Source: Acidobacteriota bacterium
Lineage (GTDB): Bacteria; Acidobacteriota; Terriglobia; Terriglobales; Acidobacteriaceae
Length of the DNA: 64,000 nt
Assembly (NCBI GenBank): GCA_021791875.1
Contig: JAJYVU010000006.1
Coordinates: forward strand, 48,571 to 112,570
Direction of reading: 5' to 3'
Positions 51,256 to 60,115 of the stretch are shown here, piece by piece. A program made the translations under genes and the position numbers. Every line of letters starts with the position of its first letter. Position 1 is the first letter of the stretch. The notes beneath the pieces were generated by a model. It was given only the letters and a program-made list of their open reading frames with translations, ran no database searches and was not told the DNA's origin.

Positions 51256-53394
51256 TTACTTCGTCTGCCCCGCATCGCTCTCCGGAACCGCCTCCACCAT
51301 CTTCCGCAGCGGCTCCAGCATATCAAACTGCGTCAGCGCTACCGGAGCTTCCGTCGACTCAATCACCTTCAACTGCTCCGCCTTCCATCCCGCCGGCGCC
51401 GTTTCTCCTGACGATAAGTACGACAGTGCCGCCAGTCCAACCCGGCCAAGCTGCGCCAGTTGCCCCGGCCGCGCCTTTGCCTGCGCCAGCAGCGGAGAGT
51501 GATCCATCAGTCTCAGTACGCCCGGCTCGGCATCTTCCCACCTCACAAACATCTTCGTCAGCTCCAGCGACTTTGCCTTCTCCACCCTGGGCGCGTTCAG
51601 ATACTCATTCACCATCACCTCGAAGCGATGCCGGAACGGCGGATCTGGCCGCAGCGCATCCACCCAGTGATCCAGCGGCGCATGCGTCGTGATCTTGTGC
51701 TCGCTCGAGTAGTTCGCGCGCTCGCCCCACGACACCGGCTCCATCGTCTCGGCCAGCACTCGCAGCGGCTCAATCTGTTGCGTGCCCGCCATCTCGCGCA
51801 GGCTCGCATCCTCCTGCGAAATCTGCGTCAGCCCCAGCGCTTCCAGGCGTACCGACTCCACCCCCAGCCGCCGGTACATGTCGTTCACATTGTCCACGCT
51901 CTGCGGAGACCACAGCCGCTCGGCAACCGCTGCCGCGCGCGGCCAGATGCGCGAATCAATCGTCTTCCCATCCACGTACTCGCTCCACATGCACGCTTCC
52001 CCGCCCAGAATCCGCTTGCGCTGCGTCGGTGTCAGCGTGCTGCCCTCCGGAATCGGATTCACTTTGTAATACGCCGAGGCCGGCGCCATGTGGTCCAGGT
52101 AATATCCCGATGACAAAATCCCGTCGTGCCCCTCGCGCGCCGCCTTCGCCAGCGATTTGTAACCGCGCCATGACTGAATCGCCACGCTCTTCGGCAGTCC
52201 CGGCACCAGCACCTCGTCCCAGCCGATCATGTGCTTGTGGTACTTGCTCAGAATCTGTAATACCCGCCGATTGAAATACGCCTGCAGCGCACCCGTGTCC
52301 TTCAGATGATGCGCTTTCATAAACGCCTGTATCCGCGGGTTGTGGCTCCACTCCACGCCGTTGTTCTCATCCCCGCCAATGTGGAAGTACGCGTCCGGAA
52401 ATATCGTCACCATCTCCCCGATAAACTTGTTCAGGAAGCGATACGTGCTCTCCCGCGTCGGATCCATCACAGGATCGAAAACCCCGAACCGGTCCTGGAT
52501 ATGAAACGGCCCTTTCGCGCTCGCCAGCTGCGGATATCCCACCATCCACGAGCTTCCGTGCCCCGGCATATCAAACTCAGGCACCACGCGAATCCCTCGC
52601 GCCCGCGCATACGCCACAATCTCCCGCGCCTGCGCCTGTGTATAGAACTGCCCGTCCGAACCATCCTTCGTCAGCAGCGGAAACACCTTGCTCTGCATCC
52701 TGAAGCCCTGATCGTCGCTCAGGTGCCAGTGCAGCACGTTCAGCTTCACCGCCGCCATGCCCCGGATAATCTGCTTGATCTTGTTCACCGGAACAAAGTG
52801 CCGGCTACAGTCAATCATCAACCCGCGCCACGGATACAGCGGCTGATCCTGAATCCTCACCGCCGGCAGAAAATACTGTGTTCCGTCGTTCTGTACCAGT
52901 TGCAGCAGCGTCTGCAATCCCCACATCGCACCCACTACCGTCGCCGCATGCAGGTGAATCCCCTGCGGCGTCACCTCCAGTTGGTACGACTCGTTCTCGT
53001 GCACCCCCTGCACGGCCTCGCCCGGCCCATCCACGCTCACCACAAACGCCGCGTCGCCGCTCGTACCATGGCTCGCCGTCGTCGAAACTTCGACTCCCGT
53101 CTGCTGCTTCAACTGCTCCATCGCCCGGTGAATCGCATTGTCCAGCCGCGCATTATGAAACTTGTCCGTCGTCGCCGTCAGTCCCGCCGGGAGAAAAAAG
53201 TGCCCATGCCCAACCTCCAGATGCGCAGGCTCCGGCATCAGGTTGTTATGGAACGCGTAAGGCGATGCTGTCCCTTGTGCCATCGCAGACCCGGCCATCA
53301 AACAGACCATCATCACAAACGTAACGGAAACGCTGCGGCTCGGCGCGCGCACTCCACACTTCTCGCGGAAAAAGCTCGGGATTCGATTCAACAT
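51256..53394 (-). CDS. GH20 beta-N-acetylhexosaminidase, exported
   Basis: Hydrolase of 712 residues removing terminal GlcNAc or GalNAc. A long N-region and signal (SVTFVMMVCLMAGSAMAQ) lead to a GH20b domain, then the barrel with GLMIDCSRHFVPVNKIKQII, LNVLHWHLSDDQGFR, VVPEFDMPGHGSSW and the catalytic Asp-Glu pair in FHIGGDENNGVEW (substrate-assisted mechanism). GGEACMWSEYVDG follows. About 200 residues at the C-terminus form an extra helical region. The ATG at 53394 gives the signal peptide, whereas the frame's earlier residues are unlikely. Probably involved in chitin or peptidoglycan scavenging. Confidence 0.93.
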   Translation of the reverse strand: MLNRIPSFFREKCGVRAPSRSVSVTFVMMVCLMAGSAMAQGTASPYAFHNNLMPEPAHLEVGHGHFFLPAGLTATTDKFHNARLDNAIHRAMEQLKQQTGVEVSTTASHGTSGDAAFVVSVDGPGEAVQGVHENESYQLEVTPQGIHLHAATVVGAMWGLQTLLQLVQNDGTQYFLPAVRIQDQPLYPWRGLMIDCSRHFVPVNKIKQIIRGMAAVKLNVLHWHLSDDQGFRMQSKVFPLLTKDGSDGQFYTQAQAREIVAYARARGIRVVPEFDMPGHGSSWMVGYPQLASAKGPFHIQDRFGVFDPVMDPTRESTYRFLNKFIGEMVTIFPDAYFHIGGDENNGVEWSHNPRIQAFMKAHHLKDTGALQAYFNRRVLQILSKYHKHMIGWDEVLVPGLPKSVAIQSWRGYKSLAKAAREGHDGILSSGYYLDHMAPASAYYKVNPIPEGSTLTPTQRKRILGGEACMWSEYVDGKTIDSRIWPRAAAVAERLWSPQSVDNVNDMYRRLGVESVRLEALGLTQISQEDASLREMAGTQQIEPLRVLAETMEPVSWGERANYSSEHKITTHAPLDHWVDALRPDPPFRHRFEVMVNEYLNAPRVEKAKSLELTKMFVRWEDAEPGVLRLMDHSPLLAQAKARPGQLAQLGRVGLAALSYLSSGETAPAGWKAEQLKVIESTEAPVALTQFDMLEPLRKMVEAVPESDAGQTK

Positions 53395-53560
53395 GAAGGG
53401 TTCTCGGGGTCTTGCAGGGATTTTTAAACGTGCACATTTCGTCCAAAAAACTGCGCATATCCACAATACAACCTGCTGGCTTACCCTCAAACTCAGGGCG
53501 TTCAAAAATCAGGACTCGCCTTGCGAAAGGCGGATGAAGTTCTGTCTGGAAGCGTACGGC

Positions 53561-53600
53561 GGGTGCCGACTACTTCGCGCAGCGAAGCGTGGAAATCGCG
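53561..53600 (+). repeat. GGGTGCC-type hairpin repeat, diverged copy 8
   Basis: GGGTGCC (53561-53567) is followed by CTTCGC-GCA-GCGAAG (53573-53578 and 53582-53587) and then GTGGAAATCGCG, the family layout in degenerate form. It lies in the 237-base gap between the hexosaminidase start and the permease stop. Confidence 0.45.
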
Positions 53601-53631
53601 GAAAAGTCGCGTCTGCCTGGACGGCCAGTCC

Positions 53632-56205
53632 CTACTCCTCGCGCAGCACTTCCAGCGGCCGCTGTCCCAGGATTCTGTAGCTTGCCACCCAGCCCGTCAC
53701 CACCGCCAGCACTGCCGCCGCCACCACGGCCACCACTGACCCCACGTAGTTCGCCGTGAACGGCACATGCATCCGGTGCAGCAGAATTCGCGACAACACA
53801 TTCGCAAACACTGCGCCCACCACGCCCGCCATGAGCCCCAGCACCGTGAACTCAATGCTGAACACCGTGGCAATCCGCCGCCGTCGCGCCCCCAGTGTCT
53901 TCAGCACCACCACTTCGCGAATTCTTCGGAAGCGCGTGCTCGCCACGCTCGACGCCAGGATGATCAGCCCCGAAAAAATGGAAAATCCCGCCAGAAAATG
54001 AATCACCACCGCAATCTGGTCCACCAGCTTGCTGATCGTGTCCATGATGTCCGCCACGTTCACCACCGTCACCGTGGGATACTTCGCGAACACCGCGCGC
54101 TCCAGCTGCGGAATCTCGCTCGGCCGCACGTGCGCATCTCCATACCAGATCGTCGTGTACTGCTTCAGCATGTTGGGCGGCATGATAAAGTCCGCGCGCG
54201 CAAACGAGTGCTGCCCCTTCAACGCGAACACCGCCGCCACCTGCGTCGCAATCTTCGTCCCGGCCAGATCAAACGTTATCTTCGCACCCGGATGCACTTT
54301 CAGGTCCTTCGCCACCCAGTCCACCAGCGCCACACCCTTCGCGTCATCGCTCGTCCACCACTTCCCTTCGGAAATCTTCGTATCCGGCGGAAGTTTGCTC
54401 ATCCACGTGAACGAGCGATCGTGAAACAGGTAACGCGGATACTTCTTGTTCTTCTCAAGTTCCGTCGCGGCCACTCCGTTCACTTCTGCAATATGCCCCT
54501 GCACAATCGGCACCGTTTCTACCTTGCCCCGAATGCCCTTCTGCGCTTCCACCAGCTGCTTCACGCCCTCAAGCTCATCGTTGCTGATGTCCACCAGAAA
54601 CACATTCGGCGCCGACGGCGGAGCATCCGCGCGCAGCGAAGCCACAATCGATCCCTGCATCAAAAACACGCTCAGGATCAGCATGACGCCCGCGCCCAGT
54701 GCCGCCAGCACCGCCGCCGACTGGTTCCCGGGCCGGTAAAGATTCGCCAGTCCATGCCGCAACGTGGAAGGCAGCCGCAGCCGCGTCTTCGCCAAAAACG
54801 ATCGCAGCAGCCGCAGCATACCCGCTGTCAATCCCAGCAGCACCACCAGCAATGCCGCCAGGCAAATCGTGAACCACTTGCCCACCATGACGGAATTCGC
54901 AAGCCCCGCTGCAATTCCGCCCAGCCCGGCCAGAATCACCACCATGCTCGCCAGCTGCAACCGGTGTTCCAACACCCATCCCTTCACGCCCCTGCCCGGC
55001 TCGCCCTGGCTCACCGTCCGCCGCAGCACCACCACCGGCCGAATCTTTCTCACATCCAGCAGCGGCGGCAAACAAAACAGCACCGTCGTCAATATTCCCG
55101 TCCCAAACGCAGCCAGCACCGGCCCCACCGGCAGCGTCAGCACCGGATGCAGCGGAAGCAGTTTGCCCAGCATCGCCGGCAGCGCGTACTCCACCCCCAC
55201 ACCCAGAAAAATCCCCAGCAACGCGCCGCCCACTCCAAGCAAAACAGTTTGTAACAAATAAATGCGCAATATATCCCGCGATCGCGCCCCAATCGACTTC
55301 ATGATCGCCAGCACTTCAATCCGCTGCTGCAGATGCGCGCGCATCGCCATGCCCACGCCGATCGCGCCCAGCACCATCGCCACCAGGCAAATCAGACTCA
55401 GCAGCCCCGTCGCATGCTTCAGCCCGCGCGTCAGCGCCGGGTTCGCGTCGCGAAAATCCGTCACCTCGGCATCGGGCAGTATCTTCTTCAGCCGCGACTT
55501 CATCGCCCCCATATCGCTGCCCTGCGGCAGCTTGAACAGGTACCGCTCTGACGCCTGGCTTCCCGGCTGTACCAGCCCCGTCCCCATCAGCGCCTGCCGC
55601 GTCATCATCACGCGCGGACCAATGCTCAGCCCCGCCGTCAGCCGGTCCGGCTCGCTTACAATCTCTGCGGCAATGCGAAACTCCTGTCCGCCAATCGTCA
55701 GCTCATCGCCCACCTTCGCACGCAGCCGCACCAGCAGGTTGTCATCCACCAGCACCGTTTTGTCCGTCAGCAGCTTCTGCAGCGGTTCCTCCGGCTTCAG
55801 CACCAGCTTGCCGTAAAACGGATACTTCCCCGGATTTACCGCCTTCAGCGAAACCAGCACCGGCGTCGCATCCTCCGCGTTCGCACCCGCCTGCACCAGC
55901 GACGCCATTGAAACCGTCTGAGTAATCTGCGTTCGCTCCACGCCGTCGGTCGCCAGTGCATTCATCGCCTGCACCTGCTTCGGCGTCGCCTCGTGGAACA
56001 TCCGCGCCGCCAGATCCGCCGCCAGCAATGACCGCGCCTTGCCCAGCAGCGCCTTCTGGAACGACTGGCTGAAGCCCCTCACGCCTGTCAGCGCGCCCAC
56101 TCCAATCGCAACCGCAAAAATTACAAATAGAAACTTCGCCCGCGAAGCCTGCAATTCGCGCCGCGCAATCCGCAGCGCCGTACCCCATGGAACCGCTGGC
56201 TTCAT
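53632..56205 (-). CDS. FtsX-like ABC transporter permease (YbbP-like)
   Basis: An 857-residue inner-membrane permease with the duplicated FtsX architecture: an N-terminal helix (FLFVIFAVAIGVGALTGVRG), a large periplasmic domain, three helices (VLGAIGVGMAMRAHLQQRIEVLAIMKSIGARSRD is the cytoplasmic coupling region), two central helices, then a second FtsX unit ending FRRIREVVVLKTLGARRRR and final helices. The ATG at 56205 overlaps the ATPase stop (ATGA). With the neighbouring esterase this mirrors E. coli ybbP-ybbA-tesA. It may move lipids or lipoproteins, or act mechanically. The substrate is unknown. Confidence 0.88.
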   Translation of the reverse strand: MKPAVPWGTALRIARRELQASRAKFLFVIFAVAIGVGALTGVRGFSQSFQKALLGKARSLLAADLAARMFHEATPKQVQAMNALATDGVERTQITQTVSMASLVQAGANAEDATPVLVSLKAVNPGKYPFYGKLVLKPEEPLQKLLTDKTVLVDDNLLVRLRAKVGDELTIGGQEFRIAAEIVSEPDRLTAGLSIGPRVMMTRQALMGTGLVQPGSQASERYLFKLPQGSDMGAMKSRLKKILPDAEVTDFRDANPALTRGLKHATGLLSLICLVAMVLGAIGVGMAMRAHLQQRIEVLAIMKSIGARSRDILRIYLLQTVLLGVGGALLGIFLGVGVEYALPAMLGKLLPLHPVLTLPVGPVLAAFGTGILTTVLFCLPPLLDVRKIRPVVVLRRTVSQGEPGRGVKGWVLEHRLQLASMVVILAGLGGIAAGLANSVMVGKWFTICLAALLVVLLGLTAGMLRLLRSFLAKTRLRLPSTLRHGLANLYRPGNQSAAVLAALGAGVMLILSVFLMQGSIVASLRADAPPSAPNVFLVDISNDELEGVKQLVEAQKGIRGKVETVPIVQGHIAEVNGVAATELEKNKKYPRYLFHDRSFTWMSKLPPDTKISEGKWWTSDDAKGVALVDWVAKDLKVHPGAKITFDLAGTKIATQVAAVFALKGQHSFARADFIMPPNMLKQYTTIWYGDAHVRPSEIPQLERAVFAKYPTVTVVNVADIMDTISKLVDQIAVVIHFLAGFSIFSGLIILASSVASTRFRRIREVVVLKTLGARRRRIATVFSIEFTVLGLMAGVVGAVFANVLSRILLHRMHVPFTANYVGSVVAVVAAAVLAVVTGWVASYRILGQRPLEVLREE

Positions 56206-56888
56206 CGCGCTGCCTCGACTCGCATCTGATCCGCAATCACCAGGCCGTCGCGCAAATGGATCTGACGGTCCGCGCACTCGGCAATCTGCGGATCATGCGT
56301 CACCATCACCAGCGTCGTCTTCGAATCCCGCTGCCGTGCCGTCAGCAAATCCAGCACATGCTGCCCATTCACAGAGTCCAGGTTCCCCGTCGGCTCATCG
56401 GCCAGCACAATCGGCGGATCCAGCACAAACGCCCGCGCCAGTGCCACACGCTGCTGCTCCCCGCCGGAAAGCTGTACCGGATAGTGCTGCATCCGGTCGC
56501 CCAACCCCACCTTCTCCAGCAGTTCCATCGCTTTCCTGCGTCCATCGCCCGTCGCGTTCAACTCATAGGGCAGCAACACGTTTTCCAGCGCCGTCAACAT
56601 CGGAATCAGTTGGTACGACTGAAACACAAATCCAACCTTCCGCCCCCGCACCTCGGCCAGCTGGTCTTCTTCCAGGTTCGCAATCGATACTCCATCCAGC
56701 AGCACATCGCCTTCCGTCGGAGTATCCAGTCCCGCCAGCAGCCCCAGCAGCGTGCTCTTGCCGCTGCCCGAAGCCCCCATAATCGCCACAAACTGCCCCT
56801 GCGGAATCACAAAATCAATCCCGCGCAAAATCTCCACCGTGCGCGTCCCGTTGCGAATGCTCTTCTTCAGCCCTCTTACTTCAATCAT
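56202..56888 (-). CDS. ABC transporter ATPase (YbbA/LolD-like)
   Basis: A 228-residue MacB/LolD-group ATPase with Walker A GASGSGKST, a Q-loop in VFQSYQLIPMLTALENV, signature LSGGEQQRVALARA, Walker B IVLADEPTGNLDS and the switch His in VMVTHDP. It pairs with the downstream FtsX-like permease through an ATGA overlap. It diverges from the esterase gene with a 40-base shared control region. Confidence 0.94.
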   Translation of the reverse strand: MIEVRGLKKSIRNGTRTVEILRGIDFVIPQGQFVAIMGASGSGKSTLLGLLAGLDTPTEGDVLLDGVSIANLEEDQLAEVRGRKVGFVFQSYQLIPMLTALENVLLPYELNATGDGRRKAMELLEKVGLGDRMQHYPVQLSGGEQQRVALARAFVLDPPIVLADEPTGNLDSVNGQHVLDLLTARQRDSKTTLVMVTHDPQIAECADRQIHLRDGLVIADQMRVEAAR

Positions 56889-56928
56889 CCCGTCTCCCCG
56901 CGCCTCGACCCGTTGCTACACTTAGCTT

Positions 56929-57564
56929 GTGAACCGCCGCCGCGTCTCCCTCATGTTGCTTCTGGCCTTCGTGACCGCGCTCGCTCCTTTCCCCGCTCGC
57001 GCCTCCGGGCAAAAACCGCCCGTCATCGTTTGCTACGGAGACAGCATCACCGCCGGCCATGGCCTCGAACCCAGCCAGGCCTACCCCGCCGCGCTCCAGC
57101 ACGACCTCGACGCTCGCGGATACCACTACCGCGTCATCAACGCCGGCGTCAGCGGCAACACCACCAAGGACGGCGTCGACCGACTGCCGCTTGTCCTCGC
57201 CATGCATCCCGCCGTCGTCATCGTCGAATTCGGCGGCAACGACGGCCTTCGCGGCCTTCCACTCAGCGTCACCAGGCGCAACCTCGAAACCATCGTCTCC
57301 CGCCTGCTCGCCGCGCACGTCAGGGTCCTGCTCGCCGGCATCACGCTCCCGCCCAACTACGGCGCCGCCTACATTCATCAGTTCGACCTCATGTATCACC
57401 AGGTCGCCGCGCGCTTCCACGTGCCGCTTCTGCCAATGCTCTACGCGCACATCTACACCGTCCCCGGAGCCATCCAGTCCGATGGCATTCACCCCACAGC
57501 CAAGGGCTCCAGGCTGCTCGCGCAAAACTTCCTTCCGCTGCTCCTGCCCATGCTGCGAAAGTAG
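56929..57564 (+). CDS. tesA: SGNH/GDSL lysophospholipase-esterase, TesA-like
   Basis: Periplasmic thioesterase I/lysophospholipase-like enzyme of 211 residues. The signal (LMLLLAFVTALAPFPARAS) is followed by block I YGDSITAGHGL (nucleophile Ser), the block II Gly in NAGVSGNTT, block III FGGNDGLRG and block V DGIHPT (Asp/His). The GTG start at 56929 has no Shine-Dalgarno, but TACACT, a -10-like hexamer, lies six bases before it, so the message may be leaderless. Its association with ybbA/ybbP is conserved in proteobacteria. Confidence 0.92.
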   Translation: MNRRRVSLMLLLAFVTALAPFPARASGQKPPVIVCYGDSITAGHGLEPSQAYPAALQHDLDARGYHYRVINAGVSGNTTKDGVDRLPLVLAMHPAVVIVEFGGNDGLRGLPLSVTRRNLETIVSRLLAAHVRVLLAGITLPPNYGAAYIHQFDLMYHQVAARFHVPLLPMLYAHIYTVPGAIQSDGIHPTAKGSRLLAQNFLPLLLPMLRK

Positions 57565-57575
57565 AAGCAAAGCAC

Positions 57576-58460
57576 TCACCCGATCACCGCCACCGGCTGG
57601 AAAAGTGTTCCCGCCACGCGCCGTCCAATCGCAATCAGTTCTCGCTGCCCCGCAAATATCCGCACCAGCGGCGCCCGCGAAAAATCCGGTAGATTCACCT
57701 GCATCCCGTTTCTCAACCTGCCCACGGTCTTCTCATCTGCCGTCACCGCCGGCAGCTCCGCCAAAATCTCCCTCGGATGCGGCATCCGCGCCTCCAGCTC
57801 GCCCGCTGCCGCCAGTTCTTCCACCGTCTGCAACGGCATGGCGTCCTTCAGCGTCAACCTACCCGCCGCAGTCCGGCGCAAGCTCGCCAGGTGCGCGCCA
57901 CAGCCCGCCGCCTGCCCCAGCGCATGCGCCACGGACCGCACATACCCGCCCGCGGAAATCCTCATCCGAAACGTCGCCGAGTCCCCGCGCAGCTCCTCCA
58001 CCACAAATTCGTGCACCGTTACCGGAACCGCCTTCAGCTTCGGCGTCTCGCCGGCCCGCGCCTGCTTGTACGCCGGCTGTCCCGCAATCTTCTTGGCTGA
58101 ATAGGGCGGCGGCATCTGCTCCATCTCACCCGTGAAGCGCTCCGCCAGCTTCCGCAGTTGCGCCAGATCCGGCGTCAGCGGCGCAGGCTCTCCCTGCGGC
58201 TCACCCTCCGCGTCATACGTATCCGTGGCAAACCCAAACCGGATCGTTCCCGTATACGCCTTCTCGCTCGCGCCGTAGTATTGCGCCAGCCGCGTAAACT
58301 TCCCCAGAAGCAGCGGCAGAACGCCGGTCGCCATTGGATCCAGCGTCCCTAGATGTCCAATTGATTTCTCGCCCGTAGCCCGGCGCACCCTTGCCACCAC
58401 GTCATGTGACGTCATCCCGCCCGGCTTGTCGATAACTAGAAGACCGTTCACATCTACCAC
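57576..58460 (-). CDS. truB: tRNA pseudouridine-55 synthase
   Basis: Makes the T-loop pseudouridine in tRNA. The 294-residue protein has NGLLVIDKPGGMTSHDVV, the catalytic Asp in GHLGTLDPMATGVLPL, QMPPPYSAKK, and RISAGGYVRSVAHALG. A C-terminal PUA-like part follows. The start is GTG at 58460 or GTG at 58451, because no ATG fits and upstream residues are not homologous. It is not embedded in the usual infB-rbfA-truB cluster here. Its stop is 12 bases from the tesA stop (convergent). Confidence 0.92.
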   Translation of the reverse strand: MVDVNGLLVIDKPGGMTSHDVVARVRRATGEKSIGHLGTLDPMATGVLPLLLGKFTRLAQYYGASEKAYTGTIRFGFATDTYDAEGEPQGEPAPLTPDLAQLRKLAERFTGEMEQMPPPYSAKKIAGQPAYKQARAGETPKLKAVPVTVHEFVVEELRGDSATFRMRISAGGYVRSVAHALGQAAGCGAHLASLRRTAAGRLTLKDAMPLQTVEELAAAGELEARMPHPREILAELPAVTADEKTVGRLRNGMQVNLPDFSRAPLVRIFAGQRELIAIGRRVAGTLFQPVAVIG

Positions 58461-58494
58461 TATAAGTGGCAAACCAGCGACTGGAAGAAACTGA

Positions 58495-58531
58495 GGGTGC
58501 CCCATTCCAGCCCGGTTTTGGCCGGAGTGGG
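58495..58531 (+). repeat. GGGTGCC hairpin repeat, copy 9
   Basis: GGGTGCCCCATTCCAGCC ... GGCCGGAGTGGG folds into an imperfect stem (CCCATTCCAGCC against GGCCGGAGTGGG). It lacks the second hairpin and lies between truB and folE. Confidence 0.6.
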
Positions 58532-58585
58532 AACAGGTATCATCTCGTCCAGATAGACCAGAACCCCACCCCGGCTTCGCGCTTT

Positions 58586-59203
58586 TTAAAAGTGCTGCGT
58601 GCTGCGCTCCCGCACCAGCGACAAAAACTCGCTCCGCGTGTTCTGCTTCTGGAAGCATCCCAGCATCGCAGAAGTCACCGTCGACGAATTCTGCTTCTCC
58701 ACCCCGCGCATCATCATGCAAAGGTGCCGCGCCTCGATCACCACGCCCACGCCCTGCGGCGCAATCGCTTCCTGGATCGCATCCGCGATTTGCCGCGTCA
58801 GCCGCTCCTGCACCTGCAGCCGCCGCGCAAACACCTCCACCAGCCGCGGAATCTTGCTCAACCCCACAACCTTCCCGTTCGGGATATACGCCACATGCAC
58901 CCGCCCGAAAAACGGCAGCATATGATGCTCGCACAGCGAGAACATCTCGATGTCCTTCACCAGCACCATCTCGTCGTAGTCCACGTCAAACAGCGCCTCG
59001 CGCAAGATCGACGCCGGATCCTTCAAATACCCCTGCGTCAGAAACTCCATCGCCTTTTCCACGCGCTTCGGCGTCTGCAACAGCCCGTCCCGGTCCGGAT
59101 CCTCGCCGAACCGCCGCAGCAGTTCCCGATAAATTTCCTCGGTCGTAGCGCGTTCCAGTCCCGCTTTTGCGGCGATCTTGTTATTCAGTGTTATGGTTGC
59201 CAT
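58586..59203 (-). CDS. folE: GTP cyclohydrolase I
   Basis: Converts GTP to 7,8-dihydroneopterin triphosphate, the entry to folate, biopterin and queuosine synthesis. The 205-residue protein has the zinc ligands in [12 protein letters not shown] and [13 protein letters not shown], plus [15 protein letters not shown]. The ATG at 59203 follows AAGGAC. Two PTPS paralogues lie directly upstream on the same strand, so this looks like a pterin gene cluster. Confidence 0.95.
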   Translation of the reverse strand: MATITLNNKIAAKAGLERATTEEIYRELLRRFGEDPDRDGLLQTPKRVEKAMEFLTQGYLKDPASILREALFDVDYDEMVLVKDIEMFSLCEHHMLPFFGRVHVAYIPNGKVVGLSKIPRLVEVFARRLQVQERLTRQIADAIQEAIAPQGVGVVIEARHLCMMMRGVEKQNSSTVTSAMLGCFQKQNTRSEFLSLVRERSTQHF

Positions 59204-59249
59204 GGTGTCCTTGTCACGCTGCCGGTCCAATTCTTCCGGCTCGCGCAGC

Positions 59250-59657
59250 TTAGTTTTCTCGAATCTCGAAAAAGTTGTTGTTGGTCTCTTCCACGCGCAC
59301 GGCCACGACTTCTGCTGCGTGAAAGCTCTCCCTCATACGGCGATAAATCTCAATGCACACATTCTCCGTCGTCGGTACCACATCCTTGAAGCACTTCTGC
59401 AGATTCAGGTTCGTATGGTCGAAAGCATCCAGCACTTCTTTCCGCACGCATGCATCCAGCTCCATCAGGTTGCACACCATCCCGGTTTCCTCGTCCACAT
59501 CTCCGCCCACGCGCACTTCCAGCACATAATTATGCCCGTGCCCATGCGGATTGTTGCACTTCCCGTACGCGGCCTGGTTCTCCTCCGTGCTCAGCGCATC
59601 GCTGTGCAGCCGGTGAGACGCGCTGAACCTGTACCGGCGCCCGAAATAAGCCCTCAT
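59250..59657 (-). CDS. 6-pyruvoyl-tetrahydropterin synthase / QueD family, paralogue 2
   Basis: Tunnelling-fold enzyme of 135 residues. Zinc His residues lie in SASHRLHS and [11 protein letters not shown]. The catalytic Cys is in [12 protein letters not shown], Asp-His in FDHTNLN, and the pterin-anchoring Glu in [11 protein letters not shown]. It acts on dihydroneopterin triphosphate to make 6-pyruvoyl- or 6-carboxy-tetrahydropterin, and which one cannot be told. The ATG at 59657 overlaps the stop of the first paralogue (ATGA). folE follows 46 bases downstream. Confidence 0.88.
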   Translation of the reverse strand: MRAYFGRRYRFSASHRLHSDALSTEENQAAYGKCNNPHGHGHNYVLEVRVGGDVDEETGMVCNLMELDACVRKEVLDAFDHTNLNLQKCFKDVVPTTENVCIEIYRRMRESFHAAEVVAVRVEETNNNFFEIREN

Positions 59658-60064
59658 GCTTCCCCGCAATAATCGGCAAACAGGTCCGGCATCTCGTACA
59701 CCCTTATGCGCTCCAGCTTCGCACCCTTGATCTTCCCTTCCAGCCGCTTCCAGATCGCAATCGCAATGTTCTCCGTCGTCGGAACCACCGTCGCAAACTC
59801 CGGAACCTCCAGGTTCAAATGCCGATGGTCATACACTCCGACCACTTCGCGCTCCATCACGTCCTTCAGTTCCTTCAGGTCCACCACAAACCCGGTCACG
59901 GGATCCACCTCACCCGTCACCGTCACTTCCAGCGTGTAATTGTGCCCGTGCCCGTTGCGGTTCGCACAGCGCCCAAACACCTCTTCGTTTTTCTCCTGGC
60001 TCCACGCGTCGTTCCAGTAGTAGTGCGCGGCAGAGAACTCGGCTTTCCTTGTCAGCGAAATCAT
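59654..60064 (-). CDS. 6-pyruvoyl-tetrahydropterin synthase / QueD family, paralogue 1
   Basis: A 136-residue tunnelling-fold protein like its downstream neighbour: SAAHYYWND (zinc His), FGRCANRNGHGHNYTLEV (Cys plus HGH), VYDHRHLNLEVPEF, and VVPTTENIAIAIW. Both copies keep the Cys, so neither is the PTPS-III type that replaces it with Glu. Its start has no clear Shine-Dalgarno. One copy may serve queuosine (QueD) and the other a biopterin-like product, but no queE, queC or sepiapterin-reductase gene is in the window. Confidence 0.88.
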   Translation of the reverse strand: MISLTRKAEFSAAHYYWNDAWSQEKNEEVFGRCANRNGHGHNYTLEVTVTGEVDPVTGFVVDLKELKDVMEREVVGVYDHRHLNLEVPEFATVVPTTENIAIAIWKRLEGKIKGAKLERIRVYEMPDLFADYCGEA

Positions 60065-60115
60065 TTGTATCCCGTGTCGTTTCCTCTATAGGATGCCCGT
60101 TTCCCATCCCTTGCT

